This document shows positions 44,542 through 52,570 of a stretch of 64,000 bases of DNA, piece after piece. The stretch lies in NCBI RefSeq assembly GCF_014863585.1, contig NZ_CP062253.1, forward strand, positions 310,001-374,000, in the 5' to 3' direction. The notes under the pieces are model-generated. The model was not told the origin of the DNA and searched no databases. It worked only from the letters and a program-made list of their open reading frames with translations. Position 1 is the first letter of the stretch. The number at the start of each line of letters is the position of its first letter. Source of the DNA: Pseudomonas gozinkensis. Lineage in GTDB: Bacteria > Pseudomonadota > Gammaproteobacteria > Pseudomonadales > Pseudomonadaceae. Position numbers and translations under genes: made by a program.

Positions 44542-47454
44542 ATGTCGTTCGCCACGTTGATCCATCGCGCCAGTTTGCCCAGCCCTCAGGTTTCGATGGA
44601 GCAGGCCCGGCATCTGCTGGCGCAGCATTACGGCTTGAACGGCACGTTGCAGGCCCTGGGCAGCCAGCAGGATCTCAATTACCGGGTCGACAGCGAGCGT
44701 GGGCGCTTCGTATTGAAGATCTGCCGGGGCGACTATTCGCTGGTTGAACTGCAGGCCCAGCATGCGGGCCTGAAATACCTGGCCGAGCGGGGCGCGGTGA
44801 AGGTGCCTCGGGTGATCGCGGCCAATAACGGCGCTGATCTGCTGACCCTCGACGTTGGTGGAGAGTCGGTGCATGTGCGGCTGCTCGATTACATCGAGGG
44901 CCAGCCACTGACGGCCCTTGATCATCTTGGCCACGAAGTCGTCGCCGGCTTCGGCCGGCTCTGCGGCGAAATGGATCTGGCCCTGGCCGGGTTCGACCAT
45001 CCGGGACTCGAACGCACGCTGCAATGGGACGCGCGCCACGCCAGCGCACTGATCGAGCACCTGCTGCCGGTCATCGAAGACGAACGCCAGCGCACGCTGA
45101 TCGCCGAGGCTGCCGAACAGGCCAGGCTTCGTTTGCAGCCGCTGCTGGAAAAGCTGCCGGTGCAGGCGATCCACATGGACATCACCGATGACAACGTGGT
45201 CTGGCAGCGCGATGCCCGGCGGCACTGGCAGTTGCAGGGCGTCATCGATTTCGGCGATCTGGTGCGCACCTGGCGCATCACCGATCTGTCGGTCACCTGC
45301 GCCGCGCTGCTGCATCACGCCGCCGGCGATCCGTTTGTGATCCTGCCGGCGGTGCAGGCCTATCACGCGGTCAATCCGCTGCAAAACGAAGAGCTGCTGG
45401 CGCTGTGGCCGCTGATCGTGGCGCGGGCGGCAGTGCTGGTGCTCAGTGGCGAGCAACAGGTCAGCATCGATCCGGGCAATACCTACAGCCGCGACAACCT
45501 CACCCATGAATGGGAAATCTTCCGGGTCGCCACTTCGGTGCCGCCGGCATTGATGGAGGCGGCGATTCTCACGGCGGTCGGCCAGATATTCCCGGCGATC
45601 GACAGTGAAGGCTTTGCGCCGTTGCTGCCGGGTCTGGTCGGGCGCGAATTCGCGTTGATCGATCTGGGGGTGCTGAGCGCGCACTTCGAGGCGGGCAATT
45701 GGGAGCAGCCCGGGATTGATCAGCGTCTGTTGAATGAAGCCGCCGCCATCCACGGTCTGGCGGCCAGTCGGTATGGGCAATACCGGTTGTCGCGCACCCG
45801 GCCTGACAGCGCCGATGAGCCAGAGACGTTCCCGTTGCACGTTGAATTGCATGTAGCCCAAGGCTCGGCGGTGGAAGCGCCGTTTGCCGGCGTGCTGCAC
45901 CTGTCGGCCGATGGCGCGCTGCGACTCGACGGCCCGCAACTGAGCCTGCGTCTGTGGGGTGTGAAACCTTCGTTGCACAGCGGCGCAGCACTGGTCAAAG
46001 GTCAGGTGCTGGGTTCGGTGGAGGGTCCGTTGATCGTGCAATTGATTCGCGGCGCACAGCTTGAAGCACCGCTGTTCTGCACGCCGACCCGCGCGGCGGC
46101 ATGGCAAGCGCTGTCCCCGTCGCCCGCAGCGCTGCTGGGCCTGGCCTGCGACGCTGAGCCCGAGCTGGACGCCGCAACCCTGCTGGCGCGCCGAGACGCC
46201 AGTTTCGCCCGCACCCAGAAACACTATTACGTTGACCCGCCACGAATCGAGCGCGGCTGGCGCAATCACCTGATCGACATGCAGGGCCGCTCCTATCTCG
46301 ACATGCTCAACAACGTCGCGGTACTCGGGCACGGTCATCCGCGCATGGCGGCGGTGGCGAGCCGGCAGTGGTCGCTGCTTAACACCAACTCGCGGTTCAA
46401 CTATGCGGCCGTTGCCGAGTTTTCCGAACGCTTGCTGAAGCTGGCGCCGGAGGGCATGGATCGGGTGTTTCTGGTCAACAGCGGCAGCGAGGCCAATGAC
46501 CTGGCGATTCGTCTGGCGTGGGCCGCCAGCGGTGGGCGCGACATGATCAGCGTGCTGGAGGCCTATCACGGCTGGACGGTGGGCGCGGACGCGGTCTCGA
46601 CCTCGATTGCCGATAACCCGAAAGCCCTGAGCAGTCGTCCGGACTGGGTGCATGCGGTGACCGCGCCGAACACCTATCGCGGCGAGTTTCGCGGCCCGGA
46701 TTCGGCGCCGGATTACGTGCGCAGCGTCGAACAGCATCTGGCGCAGATCAATGAGCAGAAAAGGCAATTGGCGGGGTTCATCTGCGAGCCGGTCTACGGC
46801 AATGCGGGCGGGATTTCGCTGCCGCCGGGTTACCTGAAAAAAGTCTACGAAATGGTGCGCGCCCGGGGCGGCGTGTGTATCGCCGATGAGGTGCAGGTCG
46901 GTTACGGGCGCATGGGCCATTTCTTCTGGGGTTTCGAAGAGCAAGGCGTGGTGCCGGACATCATCACCATGGCCAAAGGCATGGGCAACGGCCAGCCGTT
47001 GGGCGCCGTGATCACCCGCCGGGAAATCGCCGAGGCGCTGGAAGCCGAAGGCTATTTCTTCTCGTCCGCCGGCGGCAGTCCGGTGAGCTGCCAGATCGGC
47101 ATGGCGGTGCTCGATGTGATGGAAGAAGAAAAACTCTGGGAAAACGCCCAGGTGGTCGGCGCCCACTTCAAGGCCCGGCTGGAAGCGCTGATCGATCAAT
47201 ATCCGTTGGTCGGCGCGGTGCACGGTTCCGGGTTCTATCTGGGGGTCGAGCTGATCCGCAATCGGCAGACCCTGGAACCGGCGACCGAGGAAACCACGCT
47301 GTTGTGTGATCGCCTGCGGGAGCTGGGGATTTTCATGCAGCCGACCGGTGATTACCTGAACGTCCTGAAGATCAAACCGCCGATGGTCACCTCGCGTCAG
47401 AGCGTGGATTTCTTTGTCGACATGTTGGCGAAGGTGCTGGAAGAAGGGCTTTGA
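44542..47454 (+). CDS. Fused APH-type kinase, M23-like barrel and class III aminotransferase-fold enzyme
   Basis: This is a 970-residue three-domain protein. Residues about 1-350 form a choline/hydroxylysine-kinase-like phosphotransferase, with the catalytic loop HMDITDDN near 212-219 and VIDFGDL near 234. Residues about 430-510 form a lipoyl/M23-like beta-barrel lacking the zinc histidines of active M23 peptidases. Residues about 540-970 form a class III PLP enzyme with Asp782 (ADEVQVGYGR) and the PLP lysine Lys812 (MAKGMGNG). The PLP domain resembles the animal phospholyases for phosphoethanolamine and phosphohydroxylysine, and the kinase resembles hydroxylysine kinase. Phosphorylation followed by phosphate elimination of an amino alcohol is therefore plausible. 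Annotations as an ordinary aminotransferase may be misleading. aguA follows after a terminator-like hairpin. Confidence 0.88.
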   Translation: MSFATLIHRASLPSPQVSMEQARHLLAQHYGLNGTLQALGSQQDLNYRVDSERGRFVLKICRGDYSLVELQAQHAGLKYLAERGAVKVPRVIAANNGADLLTLDVGGESVHVRLLDYIEGQPLTALDHLGHEVVAGFGRLCGEMDLALAGFDHPGLERTLQWDARHASALIEHLLPVIEDERQRTLIAEAAEQARLRLQPLLEKLPVQAIHMDITDDNVVWQRDARRHWQLQGVIDFGDLVRTWRITDLSVTCAALLHHAAGDPFVILPAVQAYHAVNPLQNEELLALWPLIVARAAVLVLSGEQQVSIDPGNTYSRDNLTHEWEIFRVATSVPPALMEAAILTAVGQIFPAIDSEGFAPLLPGLVGREFALIDLGVLSAHFEAGNWEQPGIDQRLLNEAAAIHGLAASRYGQYRLSRTRPDSADEPETFPLHVELHVAQGSAVEAPFAGVLHLSADGALRLDGPQLSLRLWGVKPSLHSGAALVKGQVLGSVEGPLIVQLIRGAQLEAPLFCTPTRAAAWQALSPSPAALLGLACDAEPELDAATLLARRDASFARTQKHYYVDPPRIERGWRNHLIDMQGRSYLDMLNNVAVLGHGHPRMAAVASRQWSLLNTNSRFNYAAVAEFSERLLKLAPEGMDRVFLVNSGSEANDLAIRLAWAASGGRDMISVLEAYHGWTVGADAVSTSIADNPKALSSRPDWVHAVTAPNTYRGEFRGPDSAPDYVRSVEQHLAQINEQKRQLAGFICEPVYGNAGGISLPPGYLKKVYEMVRARGGVCIADEVQVGYGRMGHFFWGFEEQGVVPDIITMAKGMGNGQPLGAVITRREIAEALEAEGYFFSSAGGSPVSCQIGMAVLDVMEEEKLWENAQVVGAHFKARLEALIDQYPLVGAVHGSGFYLGVELIRNRQTLEPATEETTLLCDRLRELGIFMQPTGDYLNVLKIKPPMVTSRQSVDFFVDMLAKVLEEGL

Positions 47455-47466
47455 GGCCATCCGCGA

Positions 47467-47500
47467 CCTTCAAATGCCGATTTGTATCGGCATTTGAAGG
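47467..47500 (+). terminator. Long perfect hairpin after the fusion gene
   Basis: CCTTCAAATGCCGA and TCGGCATTTGAAGG are perfect 14-base inverted arms with a 6-base loop, 13 bases after the stop. No T-run follows directly, though the sequence becomes AT-rich. Probable terminator or 3' stabiliser. Confidence 0.65.
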
Positions 47501-47632
47501 GGTTAATTCAGATTGTTTTTTCTTTATGGCTTCTAAAGCCGATATTTATCGTTTATAAAGTCGCCATAGTCCGTCGTCCAACCCTGTACGGCGTGTTGAA
47601 AACCCTCGACGGTTCCCTGGAGTCTGATCGAC

Positions 47633-48739
47633 ATGACCACATTGAAAAGCACACCACGCGCCGATGGCTTCTACATGCCGGCCGAATGGGCACCGCAAAC
47701 CCAGACCTGGATGATCTGGCCCGAGCGCCCTGACAACTGGCGTCTGGGCGGCAAACCGGCGCAGGCTGCCCACGCGGCCGTGGCGAAGGCCATTGCGCGT
47801 TTCGAACCGGTGACCGTGGCGGTCTCCGCCGGCCAGTACGAAAACGCCCGTGCTCGTCTCGACGTGCCGAATATCCGCGTGGTCGAGATGTCCAGCGATG
47901 ACGCCTGGGTCCGCGACAGCGGTCCGACCTTCGTGATCAACAACAGCGGCGAAGTGCGCGGTGTGAACTGGGACTTCAACGCCTGGGGCGGCTTTGATGG
48001 CGGTCTGTATTCGCCGTGGAATCGCGATTCCCAGGTCGGCGGCAAGATCCTCGAAATCGAGCGCAGTTCGCGTTATCGCACCGAAGGCTTCGTGCTTGAG
48101 GGTGGATCGATTCACGTCGACGGCGAAGGCACGCTGATCACCACTGAAGAGTGCCTGCTCAACCGCAATCGCAACCCGCACCTGGGCCGCGAAGAAATCG
48201 AAGCGGTGCTCAGCGAAAACCTGTCGGTGGACAAGATCATCTGGCTGCCGGATGGCCTGTTCAACGATGAAACTGACGGCCATGTGGATAACTTCTGCTG
48301 CTACGTGCGTCCGGGCGAAGTGCTGCTGGCGTGGACCGACGATCCGCAGGATCCGAACTACCCGCGCTGCCAGGCCGCGATGAAAGTGCTGGAAAGCAGC
48401 ACCGACGCCAAGGGCCGCCCGTTCACGGTGCACAAGATGCCGATTCCGGGGCCGCTGTTTGCCACTGAAGAAGAATGCGCGGGCGTGGATCCGGTGGACG
48501 GCACTCAGGAGCGCAACCCGAGCGTGCGTCTGGCCGGTTCCTACGTGAACTTCCTGATCGTCAACGGCGGCATCATTGCGCCGAGCTTCGACGATCCGAT
48601 GGATGCCCCGGCCCGCGAAATCCTGCAGAACCTGTTCCCGCAACACGAAGTGGTGATGGTGCCGGGTCGCGAACTGTTACTGGGGGGCGGCAACATTCAC
48701 TGCCTTACCCAACAGCAACCCGCACCACACAAAGAGTGA
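47633..48739 (+). CDS. aguA: Agmatine deiminase
   Basis: This 368-residue guanidino-group-modifying enzyme converts agmatine to N-carbamoylputrescine in the arginine decarboxylase route to putrescine. Characteristic segments are the N-terminal [30 protein letters not shown], the catalytic His in [10 protein letters not shown], and the C-terminal nucleophile Cys in [13 protein letters not shown]. No aguB is adjacent in this window. A strong intrinsic terminator follows. Confidence 0.96.
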   Translation: MTTLKSTPRADGFYMPAEWAPQTQTWMIWPERPDNWRLGGKPAQAAHAAVAKAIARFEPVTVAVSAGQYENARARLDVPNIRVVEMSSDDAWVRDSGPTFVINNSGEVRGVNWDFNAWGGFDGGLYSPWNRDSQVGGKILEIERSSRYRTEGFVLEGGSIHVDGEGTLITTEECLLNRNRNPHLGREEIEAVLSENLSVDKIIWLPDGLFNDETDGHVDNFCCYVRPGEVLLAWTDDPQDPNYPRCQAAMKVLESSTDAKGRPFTVHKMPIPGPLFATEEECAGVDPVDGTQERNPSVRLAGSYVNFLIVNGGIIAPSFDDPMDAPAREILQNLFPQHEVVMVPGRELLLGGGNIHCLTQQQPAPHKE

Positions 48740-48807
48740 GTGCGGATGTAACAGCTTGAGTTGATTGAGAAAACGACCGGGCAGTCATTTGCTGTCCACG
48801 CTTGAAG

Positions 48808-48843
48808 AGAAACCCGCAGCCCGTCAGGACTGCGGGTTTCTTT
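48808..48843 (+). terminator. aguA intrinsic terminator
   Basis: GAAACCCGCAG / CTGCGGGTTTC stem with a CCCGTCAGGA-type loop and a TTT tail, about 70 bases after the aguA stop. Confidence 0.85.
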
Positions 48844-48871
48844 ATGTCCGCTTGTCGGCGATTTCCAGACA

Positions 48872-48888
48872 TTGGCATAGCTCTTGTA
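48872..48888 (+). promoter_or_regulatory. Sigma-54-like promoter
   Basis: TTGGCATAGCTCTTGTA resembles the -24/-12 consensus TGGCAC-N5-TTGCA, with GG and the downstream G at the correct 10-base spacing; the -12 element reads TTGTA instead of TTGCA. It lies about 97 bases upstream of the 70-residue protein gene. Confidence 0.4.
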
Positions 48889-48984
48889 TCGCTCATGGCG
48901 CACTAGGGAGGGGGGAGAACTTCAATAGTTCTGTCATAAACCTTGGATAACGTAGCCGCTCACGAACGGGGAGAGAGCGCTGAA

Positions 48985-49197
48985 ATGAACGCCGAAGTGA
49001 ACGTAATCAGCGAGCGGACGTTGCATCCCATGGCGGTAAATAGTGAGTCGCTCCAGATTGTCGCGCACTGGTTGAAGTCCAATGGAACGCGTCAGATCAG
49101 GGAACCTGATCCGCGCCGGATGATGATCGAGCGTTACCCCGCTGGCCTGTTCAGCGAGGCCGAACTGGATGCACTTTGGGATGTGATGGAAGGATAA
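48985..49197 (+). CDS. Small conserved-looking protein of unknown function (70 residues)
   Basis: This is a 70-residue cytoplasmic protein whose ATG at 48985 follows a GGGGAGAGAG stretch. The helical region LQIVAHWLKSNGTRQIREPD and the acidic end ALWDVMEG show no known motif to me. It is flanked by its own terminator (49219-49250), and a sigma-54-like promoter lies upstream, so it may be an independent, conditionally expressed unit. Confidence 0.6.
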   Translation: MNAEVNVISERTLHPMAVNSESLQIVAHWLKSNGTRQIREPDPRRMMIERYPAGLFSEAELDALWDVMEG

Positions 49198-49218
49198 GAA
49201 GAACAAACAAGGATTGTA

Positions 49219-49250
49219 AAAAGCGCTGCCGGGATGGCAGCGCTTTTTTT
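49219..49250. terminator. Bidirectional terminator
   Basis: AAGCGCTGCC / GGCAGCGCTT stem with a GGGAT-type loop, flanked by As on the left and seven Ts on the right. It ends the 70-residue gene and lies next to the stop codon of the convergent TonB receptor. Confidence 0.9.
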
Positions 49251-49261
49251 ATGGGCGCGAA

Positions 49262-51361
49262 TCAGAAGCTGTAGGTGCCGGTGACGACCAGGCTGCGCGG
49301 TGCGCCTGGCTGGATCTGGAATGCGCTGGTGGCCGACGAGTAATACTCGCGGTCGGTGATGTTGTTCAGGGCGCCCCGCAGGTCCCAGTCCTTGTGGCGG
49401 TAGCCGACCAGCGCGTCCCAGCGGCCGTAGCCCGGCAGCACGGTGGTGTTGGCGTTGTCGGCATAACGCTGGCCGACCAGGGTCAGGCCGGTTTCGGCGT
49501 ACCAGCCCATTTCCGGTTTCCAGGTCAGGAACAGGCTGCCGTTGCGCTTGGCCACGTTGTTCACGCGTTTGCCTTCCAGGCCGTTGTTGTCCTTCTCGAT
49601 GGTCGCGTCCTGCACACCGACGCCGCCGCGCACGTACCAGTTGCCGACGATCTTGCCGGTACCGGTCAGCTCGATGCCGCGCGAACGCTGCAGGCCGCTG
49701 AGCACGGTCAGGGTCGGGTCGTTCGGATCGGTGGTGCGACGGTTGTAGAGTTCCAGTTCATAGACGGCGAGGGTGGTGCTCAGGCGATCGTCGAGCCAAT
49801 CGCTCTTGACTCCGATTTCCTTCTGCTTGGTCAGCTCCGGGCTCAGGTCATTGGTGTTGCCGGCCGCACCCGGGGTGATGCCGATCAGACCGCCGCCCAC
49901 CGGCGAGAAGGTCTTGGTCCACGAGGCGTAGAACGAGTGATTCTGCAGCGGCGTCCAGACCACGCCGAAACGCGGGCTGGTGCTGTGGCTGTCACGGTCT
50001 TCGGAGATATTGCGCAGCTTGTTGGTCGACTCGATATCGAAGGTGTCGTAGCGCAGGCCGGCCAGCAATTGCCATTGATCGTTCAGGCGCAGTTGATCCT
50101 GAACGTAGACCGCGCGGCTTTCGACTTCGGTGTGGCTGCTGCTCGACACCTGCATGCGCCCGGTGTGGCGCAGTTCGCGGTTGGGGTTGTACAGATCCAG
50201 CGACGGCACCGGTTGAGTACCACGGCCGGTGGCCGCGTTGTAGAGCGTCGGGTCGCGGCGCTGGCTGCCGGTTTCGAGGCCGGTCAGCAGGCGGTGCTCG
50301 AGGCCGAAGGTTTCGAATCCGCCTTCCAGCTCAACGTTGTTGAACACGTTGCGGGTGGTCAGGTCCTGTTGCCAGTGCTGACGAGTGACCTTCTTCGTCG
50401 CCGGGGTGTAACCGGTGAGGTAGGTGTTGTCGAAATCGCTGTCGAGCTTGAACACGCCGAGTGTGTGGCGCAGCTGCCAGTTGTCGTTGATTTCATAGCT
50501 CAGCTTCGAGCGCAGGGATTGCGTCTTGTCGTCGATGAAGTCGTGATCGTTGCCGTAGGTCGTGTCCCGGCCGACATCCGCCGGACGTCCACCGACGCCG
50601 GGAATGCCGCGATCCGGTGTGCGGTTGTAGCGGCTGTATTCGTATTGCACCAGCCAGTTCAGGTCAGGGGTGAGCTGCCAGCTCATCGACGGTGCGAACA
50701 GCTGGCGATTGCCGCTGACGCCGTCGCGGAAGCTGTTTTCGTCCATGTTGCCCATGTTCAGGCGCAGGCTGATGTTGTCGCTCGGGTCGGTGCTGAGGTC
50801 GGCGTACAAGCTGCGCAGGTCTTCACTGCCGCCCTGGGCCTCGATGGTCGAACGGCGGCCGAATTCGGGTGCCTTGCTCACGCGGTTGACGATCCCGCCC
50901 TGGCTGCCACGGCCGTACAACACAGCGGCGGGGCCCTTGAGCACTTCGACGCGTTCGATGTTGTGCAGATCGCGCTTGTACTGGCTGTCGTCGCGGATGC
51001 CGTCCAGATAGAAGTCATTGCTGGCGTCGAAGCCGCGGATGCGCAGGCTGTCGAAGCGCGTATCGCCACCGCTGCTGACGTTGGGCATGCCGCTCAAGGC
51101 GTCGCCCAGGTCATTGGTGCCGTAGTTGGCGAAGTTGGCAGTCTTCACCGAGTCGATCGCCTGGGGCACGTAACGCACGGGTGTTGAGGTGCGGGTCGCG
51201 GTGTTGCTGACCTTCACGCGCGGGTCGTCGGCCTGCGCTTCGGCGTTGATCGAAGTGGCGGGAAGCTCGGTCGCGGAGTAAGCGAAACCGGAGGACAAAA
51301 AGGCAGAAAGCCCAAGCGTGACGGGCGTGAGACGGAACGGGGCAGGCATTGAAAAGCGCAT
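49262..51361 (-). CDS. TonB-dependent siderophore receptor
   Basis: This 699-residue outer-membrane receptor has a signal peptide (FLSSGFAYSA), a plug with SLRIRGFDASNDFYLDGIRD and VLKGPAAVLYGRGSQGGIVN, and a barrel ending TGTYSF with the terminal Phe. The plug sequence is that of ferrichrome/catecholate-type siderophore receptors. The ATG at 51361 is used; an ATG at 51349 is possible. A Fur-box-like sequence lies about 35-50 bases upstream, so iron repression is expected. No biosynthesis or regulator gene is adjacent, suggesting uptake of a foreign siderophore. Confidence 0.92.
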   Translation of the reverse strand: MRFSMPAPFRLTPVTLGLSAFLSSGFAYSATELPATSINAEAQADDPRVKVSNTATRTSTPVRYVPQAIDSVKTANFANYGTNDLGDALSGMPNVSSGGDTRFDSLRIRGFDASNDFYLDGIRDDSQYKRDLHNIERVEVLKGPAAVLYGRGSQGGIVNRVSKAPEFGRRSTIEAQGGSEDLRSLYADLSTDPSDNISLRLNMGNMDENSFRDGVSGNRQLFAPSMSWQLTPDLNWLVQYEYSRYNRTPDRGIPGVGGRPADVGRDTTYGNDHDFIDDKTQSLRSKLSYEINDNWQLRHTLGVFKLDSDFDNTYLTGYTPATKKVTRQHWQQDLTTRNVFNNVELEGGFETFGLEHRLLTGLETGSQRRDPTLYNAATGRGTQPVPSLDLYNPNRELRHTGRMQVSSSSHTEVESRAVYVQDQLRLNDQWQLLAGLRYDTFDIESTNKLRNISEDRDSHSTSPRFGVVWTPLQNHSFYASWTKTFSPVGGGLIGITPGAAGNTNDLSPELTKQKEIGVKSDWLDDRLSTTLAVYELELYNRRTTDPNDPTLTVLSGLQRSRGIELTGTGKIVGNWYVRGGVGVQDATIEKDNNGLEGKRVNNVAKRNGSLFLTWKPEMGWYAETGLTLVGQRYADNANTTVLPGYGRWDALVGYRHKDWDLRGALNNITDREYYSSATSAFQIQPGAPRSLVVTGTYSF

Positions 51362-51391
51362 CCGAAAGGGTGGAAGAATTCGAGCGCGCGA

Positions 51392-51412
51392 ATGGTAATG
51401 CTTTGCATTTAC
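51392..51412 (-). promoter_or_regulatory. Fur-box-like site
   Basis: AATGC-TTT-GCATT (51397-51409) is a perfect 5-3-5 palindrome within an AT-rich context, roughly matching the Fur consensus of NAT triplets. It lies just upstream of the siderophore receptor start. Confidence 0.45.
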
Positions 51413-51603
51413 TTCCGTTAATTATTCCTGAAAAGTTCCGTGGTTTGATTGTGTCAATTTATTTCAGGCTTGTGTCGGAGCGGACAACCGTCGCATTCGA
51501 CCGATTGCCGCAACAGACTGAAAGCCATTTCGGCGTTTTTCCGCAACGACCGAGGGACTAATGTGCCGACATCATTTTTCCCACCTTCTAGCCGGAGCTT
51601 CCG

Positions 51604-52272
51604 ATGACTCTTCATTACATCTACGACCCGCTGTGCGGCTGGTGCTACGGCGCCAAACCGCTGGTGCAAGCCGCTCAGCAAGTGCTGCCGGTGATCGCCC
51701 ACGCCGGCGGCATGATGACGGGTGCCAACCGCCAGAACGTTTCGCCGCAACTGCGTAACTACGTGATGCCCCATGATCGACGCATTGCTGAATACACCGG
51801 TCAGCCGTTCGGCGAAGCTTATTTCGAAGGCCTGTTGCGTGACCACACGGCGGTGTTTGATTCGGCACCCCCAATTGCCGCTGTAATGGCAGCGGAAAAA
51901 ATCGACGGTCGTGGCCTGGAACTGCTTGGGCGTTTGCAGACTGCGCACTATGTAGAAGGGCGGCGAATTGCCGACGAAAGTGTGCTTGTGGGATACGCGG
52001 TAGAGCAGGGCTACAACGCCGATTTGTTCTTGAATGCCTTGCACTCCGTCGACACCGAACAACATGTAAAGAACAGCCGCGCCCTGTTGGCAAAACTTGG
52101 TGGGCAGGGTTTTCCAACTTTCGCACTGGAACAGGACGGTCAGTTCACACTGGTTGATATCGGTCCGTGGCTCGGCAAACCAGAAGCCTTCGCCCAATGG
52201 TTGAGCGAGTCGTTTACGCCTGCGCCAGGGGCTGAAACCCTGCCGGTCTGTGGCCTCGATGGTTGCGCGTAA
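51604..52272 (+). CDS. DsbA-family thioredoxin-fold protein
   Basis: This 222-residue protein has a CxxC active site, Cys11-Gly-Trp-Cys14 (YIYDPLCGWCYGAKP), and the cis-Pro loop GQGFPTFAL. No signal peptide is present, so it acts in the cytoplasm. An inserted helical domain separates the two halves, as in DsbA/FrnE/DSBA-oxidoreductase relatives. The C-terminal pair CGLDGC is unusual and could form a second redox or metal site. It is divergent from the TonB receptor. Confidence 0.85.
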   Translation: MTLHYIYDPLCGWCYGAKPLVQAAQQVLPVIAHAGGMMTGANRQNVSPQLRNYVMPHDRRIAEYTGQPFGEAYFEGLLRDHTAVFDSAPPIAAVMAAEKIDGRGLELLGRLQTAHYVEGRRIADESVLVGYAVEQGYNADLFLNALHSVDTEQHVKNSRALLAKLGGQGFPTFALEQDGQFTLVDIGPWLGKPEAFAQWLSESFTPAPGAETLPVCGLDGCA

Positions 52273-52374
52273 TCCAGCATCAAATCCCTGGCTGCGGTCA
52301 ATTCCGTGCATGCAGCCATCGCAAAATTTACTTTTTTTAGACGTTTTTCGCCTATTTAAAGACGATTCTTGAAA

Positions 52375-52404
52375 TTGACACATTGTTGAGGGCGCGGCTA
52401 CGAT
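52375..52404 (+). promoter_or_regulatory. Sigma-70 promoter upstream of the porin leader
   Basis: A perfect TTGACA at 52375-52380 and TACGAT at 52399-52404 are separated by 18 bases. The predicted start is near 52411, about 160 bases before the porin ATG. Confidence 0.7.
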
Positions 52405-52410
52405 TCGGCC

Positions 52411-52490
52411 CAACGCCTGTGGCTAACCGCCATGACACAAAATCAGGAGCAGGCCCGCCATGACATTGTCTTGAGCGGGTCTTTTTGTTT
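52411..52490 (+). ncRNA. Candidate small RNA or attenuator leader of the porin gene
   Basis: A transcript from the promoter at 52375-52404 would meet a complete intrinsic terminator at 52453-52485 after about 75-80 nt, before the porin gene. An 11-base sequence (CCGCCATGACA) is repeated at 52427-52437 and 52455-52465, and the second copy forms the 5' side of the terminator. The first copy could pair alternatively. A 27-codon open frame from ATG at 52431 crosses the terminator. Confidence 0.5.
52453..52485 (+). terminator. Intrinsic terminator between porin promoter and porin gene
   Basis: AGGCCCGC / GCGGGTCT 8-bp stem (one G-T pair) with a 16-base loop, followed by five Ts. It lies about 85 bases upstream of the porin ATG. 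Confidence 0.75.
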
Positions 52491-52570
52491 CGGGGTGAAT
52501 AAAAGAGTGCAATAAGCGCCGTTTCAGCCGTTCGACACAGCGCGTTTCAACCCGTAATAAGGAAAACAAA

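Noticed and set aside
44455..47460. 1001-codon open frame antisense to the kinase/PLP fusion gene
   Set aside because: Long shadow frame typical of high-GC Pseudomonas genes; no domain, and the opposite strand has intact catalytic motifs.
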